Source of the DNA: Nonomuraea sp. MG754425
GTDB taxonomy: Bacteria > Actinomycetota > Actinomycetes > Streptosporangiales > Streptosporangiaceae
Direction: 5' to 3'
DNA length: 35,680 nucleotides
Assembly (NCBI RefSeq): GCF_021699195.1
Contig: NZ_SSXE01000095.1
Location: 1-35,680 of the forward strand
Of this stretch, positions 23,025 through 31,273 are shown one piece after another. The translations under genes were made by a program, and so were the position numbers. Numbering within the stretch: position 1 is the stretch's first letter; each line of letters begins with the position of its first letter. The notes under the pieces were generated by a model. It had not been told where the DNA came from and made no database searches. It was given only the letters and a program-made list of their open reading frames with translations.

Positions 23025-23048
23025 ATACTGCAGTCTCGACATATGAGA
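23025..23048 (-). promoter_or_regulatory. ndgR/leuC intergenic operator and ndgR -10
   Basis: On the minus strand TCATATGTCGAGAC (23046-23033) matches 12 of 14 bases of the ilvE motif, ends 2 bases before CAGTAT (23030-23025), and so has the same geometry as at ilvE and cimA. The extended form is a partial palindrome, GTCTCGACATATGAGA on the plus strand. One site could serve both ndgR and leuCD. Confidence 0.6.
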
Positions 23049-23080
23049 AAGCAAGTCGGAGGAATCTCAAGGAGGAGATC

Positions 23081-24466
23081 ATGGGCCGCACACTGGCCGA
23101 GAAGGTCTGGGAGCAGCACGTAGTCCGTCGCGCGGAGGGCGAACCGGACCTGCTCTATATCGACCTGCACCTCATTCACGAGGTGACCAGCCCGCAGGCG
23201 TTCGACGGGCTCCGTCTCGCCGGCCGGAAGGTGCGGCGACCCGATCTCACCATCGCCACCGAGGACCACAACGTCCCCACGGTGCTCGGCCCCATCGCCG
23301 ACCCGGTCTCCAAGACCCAGGTCGAGACGCTGCGCAAGAACGCCGCCGAGTTCGGCATCCGCCTGCACCCGATGGGCGACGCCGGTCAGGGCGTGGTGCA
23401 CATCATCGGCCCGCAGTTCGGCCTCACCCAGCCCGGCATGACGATCGTGTGCGGCGACTCCCACACCTCCACGCACGGCGCGTTCGGCGGCATCGCGTTC
23501 GGCATCGGCACCTCCGAGGTCGAGCACGTGCTGGCCACGCAGACGCTGCCCGCCTACCGTCCCAAGACGATGGCCATCGAGGTCTCGGGCGAACTGCCCG
23601 TCGGCGTCACGGCCAAGGACCTGATCCTGGCCATCATCGCCAAGATCGGCACCGGCGGCGGCCAGGGCTACATCGTCGAGTACCGCGGCGAGGCCGTGCG
23701 CAAGCTCTCCATGGAGGGCCGCATGACGGTCTGCAACATGTCGATCGAGGCGGGCGCCCGCGCCGGCATGATCGCCCCCGACGAGACCACGTTCGCCTAC
23801 CTCAAGGGCCGCACGCACGCCCCCGAGGGCCAGGCGTGGGACCAGGCGGTGACGTACTGGAAGTCGCTGCGCACCGACGACGACGCCGTGTTCGACAAGG
23901 TCGTGGAGATCGACGCCTCGACGCTGACCCCGTTCGTCACGTGGGGCACCAACCCGGGCCAGGGCCTGCCGCTGGGCGCGTCCGTCCCGAGCCCCGAGTC
24001 CTTCGACGACCCGGTCGCGCGGTCGGCCGCCGAGCGCGCCCTGGAGTACATGGGCCTGGCCGCCGGCACGCCGCTGCGCGAGATCGAGGTCGACACCGTG
24101 TTCGTCGGCTCGTGCACCAACGGCCGCATCGAGGACCTGCGCTCGGCCGCCGAGATCCTGCGCGGCCGCCAGGTCACGACGCGCACGCTCATCGTCCCCG
24201 GCTCGATGATGGTCAAGAAGCAGGCCGAGGAGGAGGGCCTGCACGAGGTGTTCAAGGCCGCCGGAGCCGAATGGCGCGAGGCCGGCTGCTCGATGTGCCT
24301 GGGCATGAACCCCGACACACTCAAGCCCGGCGAGCGCAGCGCCTCCACCTCCAACCGCAACTTCGAAGGCCGCCAGGGCAAGGGTGGCCGCACCCACCTG
24401 GTGTCGCCGCAGGTCGCCGCCGCGACCGCCGTCACCGGCCGCCTGACCGCGCCCGCCGACCTGTAA
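23081..24466 (+). CDS. leuC: 3-isopropylmalate dehydratase large subunit
   Basis: The 461-residue large subunit of the [4Fe-4S] isomerase converts 2-isopropylmalate to 3-isopropylmalate, and citramalate to 3-methylmalate in the CimA route. The three cluster cysteines are C345 in GSCTNGR, and C403 and C406 in GCSMCLGMNPD. GDSHTSTHGAFGGIAFGIGTSE is the conserved active-site segment. A strong AAGGAGGAGA precedes the ATG at 23081. leuD follows after 14 bases, and the two subunits are co-translated. Confidence 0.97.
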   Translation: MGRTLAEKVWEQHVVRRAEGEPDLLYIDLHLIHEVTSPQAFDGLRLAGRKVRRPDLTIATEDHNVPTVLGPIADPVSKTQVETLRKNAAEFGIRLHPMGDAGQGVVHIIGPQFGLTQPGMTIVCGDSHTSTHGAFGGIAFGIGTSEVEHVLATQTLPAYRPKTMAIEVSGELPVGVTAKDLILAIIAKIGTGGGQGYIVEYRGEAVRKLSMEGRMTVCNMSIEAGARAGMIAPDETTFAYLKGRTHAPEGQAWDQAVTYWKSLRTDDDAVFDKVVEIDASTLTPFVTWGTNPGQGLPLGASVPSPESFDDPVARSAAERALEYMGLAAGTPLREIEVDTVFVGSCTNGRIEDLRSAAEILRGRQVTTRTLIVPGSMMVKKQAEEEGLHEVFKAAGAEWREAGCSMCLGMNPDTLKPGERSASTSNRNFEGRQGKGGRTHLVSPQVAAATAVTGRLTAPADL

Positions 24467-24480
24467 GGGAGAACACGTCC

Positions 24481-25068
24481 ATGGAAGCCTTCACCACCCA
24501 CGCCGGTACGGCGGTGCCGCTGCGCCGCAGCAACGTCGACACCGACCAGATCATCCCGGCCGTCTGGCTCAAGCAGGTCAGCCGCACCGGGTTCGAGAAG
24601 GGCCTGTTCGCCGCCTGGCGGGAGGACCCGACGTTCGTGCTGAACGACCCGGCCTACGAGGGCGGCTCGATCCTGGTCTCCGGCCCCGACTTCGGCACCG
24701 GCTCCTCCCGCGAGCACGCCGTGTGGGCGCTGCAGCAGTACGGGTTCCGCGCCGTGATCGCCGCCCGCTTCGGCGACATCTTCCGCAACAACTCCACCAA
24801 GATGGGCCTGCTGCCGGTCATCCTGCCCGGCGAGAAGGTCGAGGCGCTGCAGACCGCAGTCGAGGCGGACCCGAAGCTGCAGGTGACCGTCGACCTGGTC
24901 GAGCGCCAGGTCCGCTGGGCCGATGAGGTCGTGTCGTTCGAGATCGACGACTACACCCGCTGGCGGCTCATGGAGGGGCTCGACGACATCGGGCTGACCC
25001 TGCGTCACGGCGACGACGTGGCGGCGTACGAGAATGGTCGGCAGCCATGGCTGCCGACGACCGTCTAG
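24481..25068 (+). CDS. leuD: 3-isopropylmalate dehydratase small subunit
   Basis: The 195-residue partner of LeuC. It shows the swivelling-domain signatures NVDTDQIIPA (about residues 18-27), FGTGSSREHA (about 71-80) and AARFGDIFRNNSTKMGLLP (about 96-114). AGGGAGAA precedes the ATG at 24481. A small gene begins within its last 22 bases in another frame. Confidence 0.96.
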   Translation: MEAFTTHAGTAVPLRRSNVDTDQIIPAVWLKQVSRTGFEKGLFAAWREDPTFVLNDPAYEGGSILVSGPDFGTGSSREHAVWALQQYGFRAVIAARFGDIFRNNSTKMGLLPVILPGEKVEALQTAVEADPKLQVTVDLVERQVRWADEVVSFEIDDYTRWRLMEGLDDIGLTLRHGDDVAAYENGRQPWLPTTV

Positions 25069-25298
25069 AAGACGACGAACTGGCGCGGCGGTTGCGCGAT
25101 GCGCACCGCCGCGTCCGCATGCTGCCCGCCGCCGACAGGGAACGTCACGCGCGCCGCCATCTCGCGATCTGCGACCTGGCCAAGCGCGATCCGGAAAGGG
25201 CCGCCGCCCGTCTGGAGGCGTTTCTGGCCGCTCTCGACGAGGTGTCGCACGGGTCCGCCGACACGCCACGCGCGGAAGAAAACACGCACGGTGATTGA
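25047..25298 (+). CDS. Small charged helical protein overlapping leuD
   Basis: An 83-residue frame starts at ATG 25047 inside the leuD 3' end. It is almost all helix-formers with many Arg, Asp and Glu residues (MAADDRLEDDELARRLRDAH, RERHARRHLAICDLAKRDP). No known family is recognised. It lacks a clear ribosome site, so translation would depend on termination of leuD. Its stop lies within the -35 of the hup promoter. It could be a conserved accessory of leuCD or a spurious frame. The balanced amino-acid pattern favours a real gene. Confidence 0.55.
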   Translation: MAADDRLEDDELARRLRDAHRRVRMLPAADRERHARRHLAICDLAKRDPERAAARLEAFLAALDEVSHGSADTPRAEENTHGD

Positions 25299-25323
25299 GT
25301 TCCCTCGCGATCCCGCCTACTTT
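25295..25323 (+). promoter_or_regulatory. hup promoter
   Basis: TTGAGT (25295-25300) and TACTTT (25318-25323) are exactly 17 bases apart. Transcription would start near 25330, giving a 5' leader of about 70 bases that carries a hairpin. Confidence 0.6.
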
Positions 25324-25334
25324 CGTGCGCGTAA

Positions 25335-25370
25335 GGGGTTTCTACGCCGGAGTTCGTGCGCGGAAACCCC
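25335..25370 (+). promoter_or_regulatory. Hairpin in the hup 5' leader
   Basis: GGGGTTTC (25335-25342) and GAAACCCC (25363-25370) pair perfectly around a 20-base loop. The direct repeat TTCGTGCGCG occurs at 25322-25331 and again inside the loop region at 25353-25362. The GGGGGAGCAGGA ribosome site lies further downstream, so the hairpin does not hide it directly. Confidence 0.5.
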
Positions 25371-25398
25371 GAGCCGTAACTGGGGGAGCAGGACTTTC

Positions 25399-25698
25399 AT
25401 GAACAAGCGAGAACTCGTCGAGGCCATCGCGGATCGGGTGGGCGACAGGAAGACGGCCACCGAGGCCGTCAACGCGGTCATCGACGCCATCCAGAAGGCC
25501 GTGTCCGGCGGTGACAAGGTCTCGATCACGGGCTTCGGCGCGTTCGAGATGGTGAACAAGCCCGCTCGTACGGCGCGCAATCCGTCGACCGGAGCGGAAA
25601 TCCACGTCGCGGAGAGCTGGGCGCCGAAGTTCCGTCCCGGATCCGATTTCAAAGAACTCGTGAACGAGGGCGGGAAGAAAATCGGCAAGAGGAAGTAA
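25399..25698 (+). CDS. hup: HU-family histone-like DNA-binding protein
   Basis: A 99-residue nucleoid protein that binds and bends DNA as a dimer. The pattern is clear: MNKRELVEAIADRVG helix, GDKVSITGFGAFE beta-turn, the arm RTARNPSTGAEIHV with the intercalating proline, and WAPKFRPGSDFKELVN. It is the short HU form without the long Lys-rich tail of mycobacterial HupB. ATG 25399 follows GGAGCAGGA. The leuCD-hup-cofC-plsC-gpsA-ddl order is common in actinobacteria. Confidence 0.95.
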   Translation: MNKRELVEAIADRVGDRKTATEAVNAVIDAIQKAVSGGDKVSITGFGAFEMVNKPARTARNPSTGAEIHVAESWAPKFRPGSDFKELVNEGGKKIGKRK

Positions 25699-25720
25699 AA
25701 AAGGCTGACGGTTGGACCAG

Positions 25721-25753
25721 CACGCCCGGGCCACGGCCCGGGCGTGACGTTTT
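25721..25753 (+). terminator. Rho-independent terminator after hup
   Basis: A perfect 12-base-pair stem (25721-25732 with 25735-25746) is followed by ACGTTTT. It starts 23 bases past the stop. Confidence 0.8.
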
Positions 25754-25766
25754 CCCGGCCCGCGCG

Positions 25767-25973
25767 TCAGGCGTCGGGCACGGGGAACGTCGAGAGCGTG
25801 ATGTAGGTGATCCGCCCGCCGGCGCTCACGAGGTTGACCCGCTGGCCCGTGCGCAGCAGCCGCAGCGGGCCCGCGTCGAAGGCGGGAGCGCCGAACTCCA
25901 GCACCGTGCCGTCGTCGAGGAACACCGTGCCCGAGCGGGTGGTCTCGTCGAAGCTGCGTACGGTCGCCTGCAC
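25767..25973 (-). CDS. Small cold-shock-like (OB-fold) protein
   Basis: The 68-residue protein begins MQATVRSFDETTRSGTVFLD, with a pattern of short beta strands resembling cold-shock/S1-type OB folds: G-T-V-F-L-D-D-G-T-V-L-E-F and G-Q-R-V-N-L-V. The classical RNP1 and RNP2 aromatic motifs are missing, so nucleic-acid binding is uncertain. The GTG at 25973 is preferred because TGAAGGC lies just upstream. Longer frames extend upstream but overlap the divergent MFS gene. Confidence 0.65.
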   Translation of the reverse strand: MQATVRSFDETTRSGTVFLDDGTVLEFGAPAFDAGPLRLLRTGQRVNLVSAGGRITYITLSTFPVPDA

Positions 25974-26025
25974 GCCTTCAGGGTAATCGGTTGCCCGGCC
26001 GGGAACGAGCACGGATGCTCGCGAC

Positions 26026-27243
26026 ATGGGGCATCCGGGGGATTTCCGGCGGTTCATCTGGGCGAACGGGTTCACCCACGTCGGCACCCAGGTCACGATC
26101 GTCGCCCTCCCCCTGACCGCCGTCCTCACCCTGCGCGCCGACGCCGTCCAACTCGGCTTGCTGTCGGCCGTGCAGACCGCCGCATTCCTCCTGATCGGGC
26201 TGCCCGCCGGGGTCTGGGTGGACCGGGTGCGCCGCCGCCCGATCCTCGTCTGGTCCGACCTGGTCAGGGGCGTGGCCCTGCTGACCGTGCCGGCCGCCGC
26301 GCTGCCGGGGGCGCTCACGCTGCCCCACCTGTACGCGGTCGCGCTGGTGCTGGGCGTGGGCACGGTGTTCCACGACGTGGGCCAGATGAGCCTGCTGCCC
26401 GCTCTCGTGCCCAGCGAGCGCCTGGAGCGGGCCAACGGGCGGCTGGAGGTCGTCCGGCAGCTCTCGGTGTTGTCGGGGCCGGGGCTGGGCGGGTGGATGG
26501 TGAGCGTGCTCACGGCCCCGTTCGCGCTGCTGGCCGACGCCGTCGGCTACCTGCTGTCGGGGGCGCTGCTGTCCGGCATCCGCGCGCGGGAACGGCCGGA
26601 GCCGGGCGGCGCGGGCCGAGCGGAGCCGGAGCGCGGGTTATGGAGGCAGGCACGCGCGGGCATCGCGTTCGTGCTGCGGGACCCGGTCCTGGTCAGGGTC
26701 GCCCTCAGCGGCGCGGTGACCCGGGTCGCCCTGGGCGTCTGCGCCGTCGGCCACCCGCTCTACCTCGTCGTGGAACTCGGCGTGGACGCGACGACCTACG
26801 GCCTGCTGCTGTCGGCGCCGGCCGTCGGCGGGCTGGCGGGAGCGCCGCTGGCGGCGCGGACGACCCTGCGCCACGGCGTCGGCGCCACCCTGTACGGCTC
26901 CTCGGCGCTCATCGCGGTGCTGCAACTGCCCGCCCTGGCCACCGGGCCCGGCGGGCGGCTGCTGGTCCTCGCCGTCTCCTCGGCCCTGGCGTCCGCCGTC
27001 GGGGTGATCTTCAACGTGGCCCAGCTCAGCTACCGCCAGCGCATCACCCCCGGACATCTCCTGGGCCGCGTCAACGCCAGCATGCGGTTCCTCATGTGGG
27101 GCGCCATGCCGCTGGGCGGGCTGGCGGGCGGCGCGCTGGGGGCGTGGCTGGGCGGTTACGGCGTGTTCGCCGCCGGCGTGATCCTGCTCGGGCTGGCGTC
27201 CCTCGTGATCGTCGCGGCCCCGGCCGTCAGACGGGCGGGGTGA
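26026..27243 (+). CDS. MFS transporter (12-TM, MFS_3/EntS-like)
   Basis: A 405-residue major-facilitator permease with about 12 membrane segments. The loop-2 signature G-x-x-x-D-R-x-x-R-R appears as AGVWVDRVRRRP (about residues 61-72). The overall form resembles EntS-like exporters of siderophores or antibiotics, but the substrate cannot be told. It is divergent from the cold-shock-like gene and its 3' end overlaps cofC by 17 bases tail to tail. Confidence 0.88.
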   Translation: MGHPGDFRRFIWANGFTHVGTQVTIVALPLTAVLTLRADAVQLGLLSAVQTAAFLLIGLPAGVWVDRVRRRPILVWSDLVRGVALLTVPAAALPGALTLPHLYAVALVLGVGTVFHDVGQMSLLPALVPSERLERANGRLEVVRQLSVLSGPGLGGWMVSVLTAPFALLADAVGYLLSGALLSGIRARERPEPGGAGRAEPERGLWRQARAGIAFVLRDPVLVRVALSGAVTRVALGVCAVGHPLYLVVELGVDATTYGLLLSAPAVGGLAGAPLAARTTLRHGVGATLYGSSALIAVLQLPALATGPGGRLLVLAVSSALASAVGVIFNVAQLSYRQRITPGHLLGRVNASMRFLMWGAMPLGGLAGGALGAWLGGYGVFAAGVILLGLASLVIVAAPAVRRAG

Positions 27244-27880
27244 CGCCCGCGTCCGGCCACAACTCGGCGACCACCGCCGCCGTGTGCCGGCCCAGCCCCA
27301 GCGCGACGGCCGCGCGCAGGTCGTCGGGCGTGTCGACGTCCCGCCGGACCGAGGCGATACCGGGCAGGCACAGCTCCTTGGCCCCGCCGGCCAGGTGCTT
27401 GGCCCGCGACTCCCCGCCGAACCGGGGCTCGAACGGCCTGCCGGGACGCACCCCGTAGAAGGTCGTGCCGACGTCGAGCGCGTCGGGCACGAACGAGTGG
27501 TCGAACTCGGCCGCCGCCTCCAACGCCAGCCGCAGCTCGGCCGGGCGCAGGGCGGGCAGGTCGGCCTGCAGCGCGCCCACCGCGTCGCCGGGCGCCACGC
27601 GTACGGCGTGCGCCGCCCCCGTGCGCAACGCCGTGTTCAGCCCCCGGTCGGGGTCGGTCACCACGTCGGCGCCGAGCGCGCCGAGCGGCCCGGCGGCGGC
27701 GGGATCGGCCGTCACGACGATCACCCGCGCGACCGGCGGGCAGGCCAGCGCCGCCGCGACGGTGTCGCAGGCCACGGCCACGGCCAGGCGGGTGCGGTGC
27801 GGGCCGGTCGCGGCGGCCAGCCGGGTCTTCGCCGCGACCAGCGTCTTCACCGGAATGACCAGGGACCAGCGGATGCTCAT
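27227..27880 (-). CDS. cofC: 2-phospho-L-lactate (or PEP) guanylyltransferase
   Basis: This enzyme activates phospholactate or phosphoenolpyruvate with GTP for coenzyme F420 synthesis. The 217-residue nucleotidyltransferase has WSLVIPVKTLVAAKTRL at the N-terminus (P-loop-like Lys-rich strand), the metal-binding LQADLPAL (about residues 133-140) and FEPRFGGESRAKHL (about 165-178). No other cof or fbi gene is in the window, which is normal for this locus. The start is ATG 27880; an ATG 12 bases upstream is less likely. Confidence 0.9.
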   Translation of the reverse strand: MSIRWSLVIPVKTLVAAKTRLAAATGPHRTRLAVAVACDTVAAALACPPVARVIVVTADPAAAGPLGALGADVVTDPDRGLNTALRTGAAHAVRVAPGDAVGALQADLPALRPAELRLALEAAAEFDHSFVPDALDVGTTFYGVRPGRPFEPRFGGESRAKHLAGGAKELCLPGIASVRRDVDTPDDLRAAVALGLGRHTAAVVAELWPDAGVTPPV

Positions 27881-27961
27881 AGGGTTAAGCATCGCGCCTC
27901 GACATCCCACGCGGCCAACCGGGAGACTTGGGGACGCATCCCGTACGTGTTGGAGGAGAGC

Positions 27962-28672
27962 ATGAGCCGCCCCACGCGACCATCGCGTTTTTGGGAGACC
28001 TTCGCCGTCGTCATGGTGAAACCGCTGTCGCGGCTCCTGGTCAAGCGCGACTGGCGCAAGGGCGAGCGCATCCCGCGCACCGGCGGGGTGATCATCGTGG
28101 CCAACCATCTGTCGTGGGCCGATCCGCTGCTGCTGTCGCACTTCCTCTACAACAACGGGCGCTGGCCGGTGATCCTGGCGAAATCGGGCCTGTTCCGGGT
28201 GCCGTTCCTGGGCCGGGCCGTGACGGGGCTGCTGGCCATCCCGGTCGAGCGGGGCAGCAGCGAGGCGGCCAGGTCGCTGCGCATCTCGGCCCAGCGGCTC
28301 GCCGACGGGTGCGCGATCCTGTTCTACCCCGAGGGCACCTGCACCCGCGATCCCGGCCTGTGGCCCATGGTGGGCAAGACGGGCGCGGCCCGGCTGGCCC
28401 TGGAGAGCGGCGCGCCCGTCATCCCGGTGGCCCATTGGGGAGCACAGGAGCTGCTGCCGTACGGTGAGAAGAAGCCCCGGCTGTTCCCGCGCAAGACGTT
28501 CCACGTGAGCGTGGGGCCGCCGGTGGACCTGTCGAAGTACGCGGGCAAGCCCGCGCACGCCGACGTGCTGCGCGACGCGACCGCCGACATCATGGCCGCC
28601 GTCACCGCGCAGCTCGCCGAACTGCGCGGCGAGAAGGCGCCGGCGACTCCCTACGATCCGGCCGGACGGTGA
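27962..28672 (+). CDS. plsC: 1-acyl-sn-glycerol-3-phosphate acyltransferase
   Basis: A 236-residue membrane-associated acyltransferase that adds a second fatty acyl chain to lysophosphatidic acid. The HX4D catalytic motif is H49-D54 in ANHLSWADPLL, and the substrate-binding PEGT motif is in FYPEGTCTRD (about residue 121). ATG 27962 follows GGAGGAGAG. The gpsA start lies 4 bases past its stop, so the two phospholipid genes form one unit. The upstream neighbour cofC is divergent. Confidence 0.92.
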   Translation: MSRPTRPSRFWETFAVVMVKPLSRLLVKRDWRKGERIPRTGGVIIVANHLSWADPLLLSHFLYNNGRWPVILAKSGLFRVPFLGRAVTGLLAIPVERGSSEAARSLRISAQRLADGCAILFYPEGTCTRDPGLWPMVGKTGAARLALESGAPVIPVAHWGAQELLPYGEKKPRLFPRKTFHVSVGPPVDLSKYAGKPAHADVLRDATADIMAAVTAQLAELRGEKAPATPYDPAGR

Positions 28673-28676
28673 CGCG

Positions 28677-29687
28677 ATGACGAAGGTGGCCGTTTTCGGC
28701 GCGGGCTCGTGGGGCACCACGTTCGCGATGATCCTGGCGGAGGCCGGCAGCCCGACCACGGTGTGGGGCCGCAGGCAGGAGGTCGTCGACGCGATCAACG
28801 GCGACCACGCCAACCCCGACTACCTGCCAGGCGTGAGCCTGCCCGCCGGGCTCCGGGCGACGACCGACCCCGCCGAGGCCCTCGACGGCGCCGGCTTCGT
28901 CGTGCTCGCCGTGCCGTCCCAGACGTTGCGCGCCAACCTGTCGGCCTGGCGCGAGCTGATCCCGCCCAGCGCGGTGCTGGTCAGCCTGATGAAGGGCATC
29001 GAGCTCGGCACCACCAAACGCATGAGCGAGGTGATCCGCGAGGTGGCCGAGGTGCCGGCGGAGCGGGTCGCCGTCGTCTCGGGGCCGAACCTGGTGCCCG
29101 AGATCGCCCATCGCCAGCCCGCCGCCACCGTCGTGGCCTGCACCGACGAGTCGGTGGCCGCGCGGTTGCAGGCGATCTGCCACCTGCCGCCGTGGTTCCG
29201 CCCGTACACCAACCCCGACGTGGTCGGCGTCGAGCTGGGCGGCGCGGTGAAGAACGTGATCGCGCTGGCCGTCGGCGTCTCGGCGGGCATGGGCATGGGC
29301 GACAACGTCAGCGCCATGCTCATCACCAGGGGGCTGGCGGAGATCTCCCGCCTGGGGGCGGCGCTCGGGGCCGACGCGCACACGTTCGCGGGGCTGGCCG
29401 GCATGGGCGACCTGGTGGCCACGTGCACCTCGCCGCTGTCGCGCAACCGCACGTTCGGGGAGAACCTGGGCCGGGGCATGACGCTGGAGGAGGTCGTCGC
29501 CGCCACCAAGCAGACGGCGGAGGGCGTGAAGTCCTGCGAGTCCGTCCTGGAGCTGGCGCGCAAGCACGACGTCGAGATGCCGATCACCGAGGTGGTCGTC
29601 GGCGTCGTCCACGACGGCATGTCGCCGTCGGAGGCGGGCATGCTGCTCATGTCCCGCTCGCCCAAGCCGGAGCGGTACGGCCTGTGA
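28677..29687 (+). CDS. gpsA: Glycerol-3-phosphate dehydrogenase [NAD(P)+]
   Basis: This enzyme reduces dihydroxyacetone phosphate to sn-glycerol-3-phosphate, the starting point of phospholipid synthesis. The 336-residue protein has the NAD loop FGAGSWGTT (about residues 7-15), the conserved VSGPNLVPEIA segment and the catalytic-lysine segment GGAVKNVIALA. It is coupled with plsC (4-base gap) and followed by ddl after 64 bases. Confidence 0.96.
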   Translation: MTKVAVFGAGSWGTTFAMILAEAGSPTTVWGRRQEVVDAINGDHANPDYLPGVSLPAGLRATTDPAEALDGAGFVVLAVPSQTLRANLSAWRELIPPSAVLVSLMKGIELGTTKRMSEVIREVAEVPAERVAVVSGPNLVPEIAHRQPAATVVACTDESVAARLQAICHLPPWFRPYTNPDVVGVELGGAVKNVIALAVGVSAGMGMGDNVSAMLITRGLAEISRLGAALGADAHTFAGLAGMGDLVATCTSPLSRNRTFGENLGRGMTLEEVVAATKQTAEGVKSCESVLELARKHDVEMPITEVVVGVVHDGMSPSEAGMLLMSRSPKPERYGL

Positions 29688-29751
29688 GAATGACCTGAAT
29701 ACGGCGTGCTCGACTCGCTGTGACAGGGACACCCCGGTAGATTCGGACACC

Positions 29752-30846
29752 ATGAGCAAGCCACGCGTCGCCGTCGTTTTCGGAGGCCGCAATTCCGAGC
29801 ACGCCGTGTCCCTGATGGGCGCGGGCAGCGTGCTGGATGCGATCGACAGGAGCAAGTACGAAGTGATCCCGATCGGGATCGCCCAGGACGGCAGGTGGGT
29901 GCTGGCGGCCTCCGACCAGCGGTTCGCCATCGAGGCCGGCGAGCTGCCGGTCGTCGACACCGCCGGCGCGGCGCTGGCGCTGCCCTCCGGCTCCGGCTCG
30001 CTGGTCGCCTACGACCCCGGCAGCATCCCCGTCGAGCTGGGCTCGGTCGACGTGGTGTTCCCGATCATGCACGGCCCGTACGCCGAGGACGGCACCATCC
30101 AGGGGCTGCTGGAGATGGCGGGGGTGCGTTACGTCGGCTCCGGCGTGCTGGCCAGCGCCGTCGGCATGGACAAGGCGTACATGAAGACCGTCATCGCCGC
30201 CGCCGGGCTGCCGACCGGCCCGTACGTCGCGATCCGCGACCGCGACTGGCGGCTCAACCGCGAGCAGGTGCTCAAGGAGGCCGAGGAACTCGGCTACCCG
30301 GTCTTCGTCAAGCCGGCCAGGGCCGGTTCCTCGCAGGGCATCTCCAAGGCCGCCGACCGGGCCGAGCTGGAGGCGGCGGTGGAGGCGGCCCGGCAGCACG
30401 ACCCCAAGGTGCTCGTCGAGGCCGCGATCGCCGGCCGCGAGATCGAGTGCGCGGTGCTGCAGTCACCGGGCGACGAGCCGGCGGCCGCGTCGATGCCGGG
30501 CGAGGTGCGGGTCGAGGGCGGCCAGGAGTTCTTCGACTTCGAGGCGAAGTACTACCCCGACCAGATGTCGCTGACCGTGCCCGCCGACATCCCGGAGGAG
30601 ACCGCCGAGGAGTTGCGGGCGATGGCGGTGCGCGCGTTCGAGGCGCTGGAGTGCGAGGGGCTCGCGCGGGTCGACTTCTTCTACACGCCCGACGGCAAGG
30701 TGGTCTTCAACGAGATCAACACGATGCCCGGGTTCACGTCGTTGTCGGTGGCGCCGCAGCTCTGGGCGGCCTCGGGGCTGTCCTACCCGGCGCTGGTCGA
30801 CCGGCTCATCCAGCTCGCCCTGTCGCGCTCACCGGGCCTGCGGTGA
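29752..30846 (+). CDS. ddl: D-alanine--D-alanine ligase
   Basis: An ATP-grasp enzyme that makes D-Ala-D-Ala for peptidoglycan. The 364-residue chain shows FGGRNSEHAVSL (about residues 9-20), the ATP-grasp segment PVFVKPARAGSSQGI (about 183-197), and the metal-binding end VDFFYTPDGKVVFNEINTMPGFT. A TAGATT lies 8 bases before the ATG, so translation may be leaderless. No van-type resistance genes are nearby. Its 3' end overlaps the convergent DUF3515 gene by 18 bases. Confidence 0.96.
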   Translation: MSKPRVAVVFGGRNSEHAVSLMGAGSVLDAIDRSKYEVIPIGIAQDGRWVLAASDQRFAIEAGELPVVDTAGAALALPSGSGSLVAYDPGSIPVELGSVDVVFPIMHGPYAEDGTIQGLLEMAGVRYVGSGVLASAVGMDKAYMKTVIAAAGLPTGPYVAIRDRDWRLNREQVLKEAEELGYPVFVKPARAGSSQGISKAADRAELEAAVEAARQHDPKVLVEAAIAGREIECAVLQSPGDEPAAASMPGEVRVEGGQEFFDFEAKYYPDQMSLTVPADIPEETAEELRAMAVRAFEALECEGLARVDFFYTPDGKVVFNEINTMPGFTSLSVAPQLWAASGLSYPALVDRLIQLALSRSPGLR

Positions 30847-31260
30847 CATCTTCGCGATCGGTTCCGACAGGTCGGTCAGCACCTCGGCGGGCACGTGCTC
30901 GCCGCCGACCGTGACCTCCACGTAGGCGGTGTCGGTCACGGCCGTGAACAGCGCGGGCCGGTCCGGATCGGCGAACCAGCCCACGCCGCCGATCTCCTGG
31001 AGCGTGTCGGTGGGCGCCATCCTGACCGGCCGGGGCACTCCGCAGCGCAGCGCGATGACGCCTGAGCCCCACACGGCGACGTACGGCGACTCGGGGGCGG
31101 ACGTGCCGCGCTCGTCCCCGTCGAGAGACCGGGGCAGCAGGGTGGCCAGCCTGTCGCAGGCCGCGACCGCCTCGCCCGCCGGGACGGGCGGCTCGACCCG
31201 CACGGTGCCGCCGCAACCGGCGAGTGCCAGGAGAACGAGCAGGGCGGCGGCGGCACGCAT
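30829..31260 (-). CDS. DUF3515-family lipoprotein
   Basis: A 143-residue putative lipoprotein with lipobox LALAGC (C16) after an Ala/Leu-rich signal. The remainder matches the DUF3515 proteins that sit between ddl and thiL in many actinobacteria; function is unknown. Cys residues in ACDRLA and ALRCGVP could form a disulphide. ATG 31260 has AAGG about 10 bases upstream. Confidence 0.85.
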   Translation of the reverse strand: MRAAAALLVLLALAGCGGTVRVEPPVPAGEAVAACDRLATLLPRSLDGDERGTSAPESPYVAVWGSGVIALRCGVPRPVRMAPTDTLQEIGGVGWFADPDRPALFTAVTDTAYVEVTVGGEHVPAEVLTDLSEPIAKMSPQAR

Positions 31261-31273
31261 ACGACGACTACCT

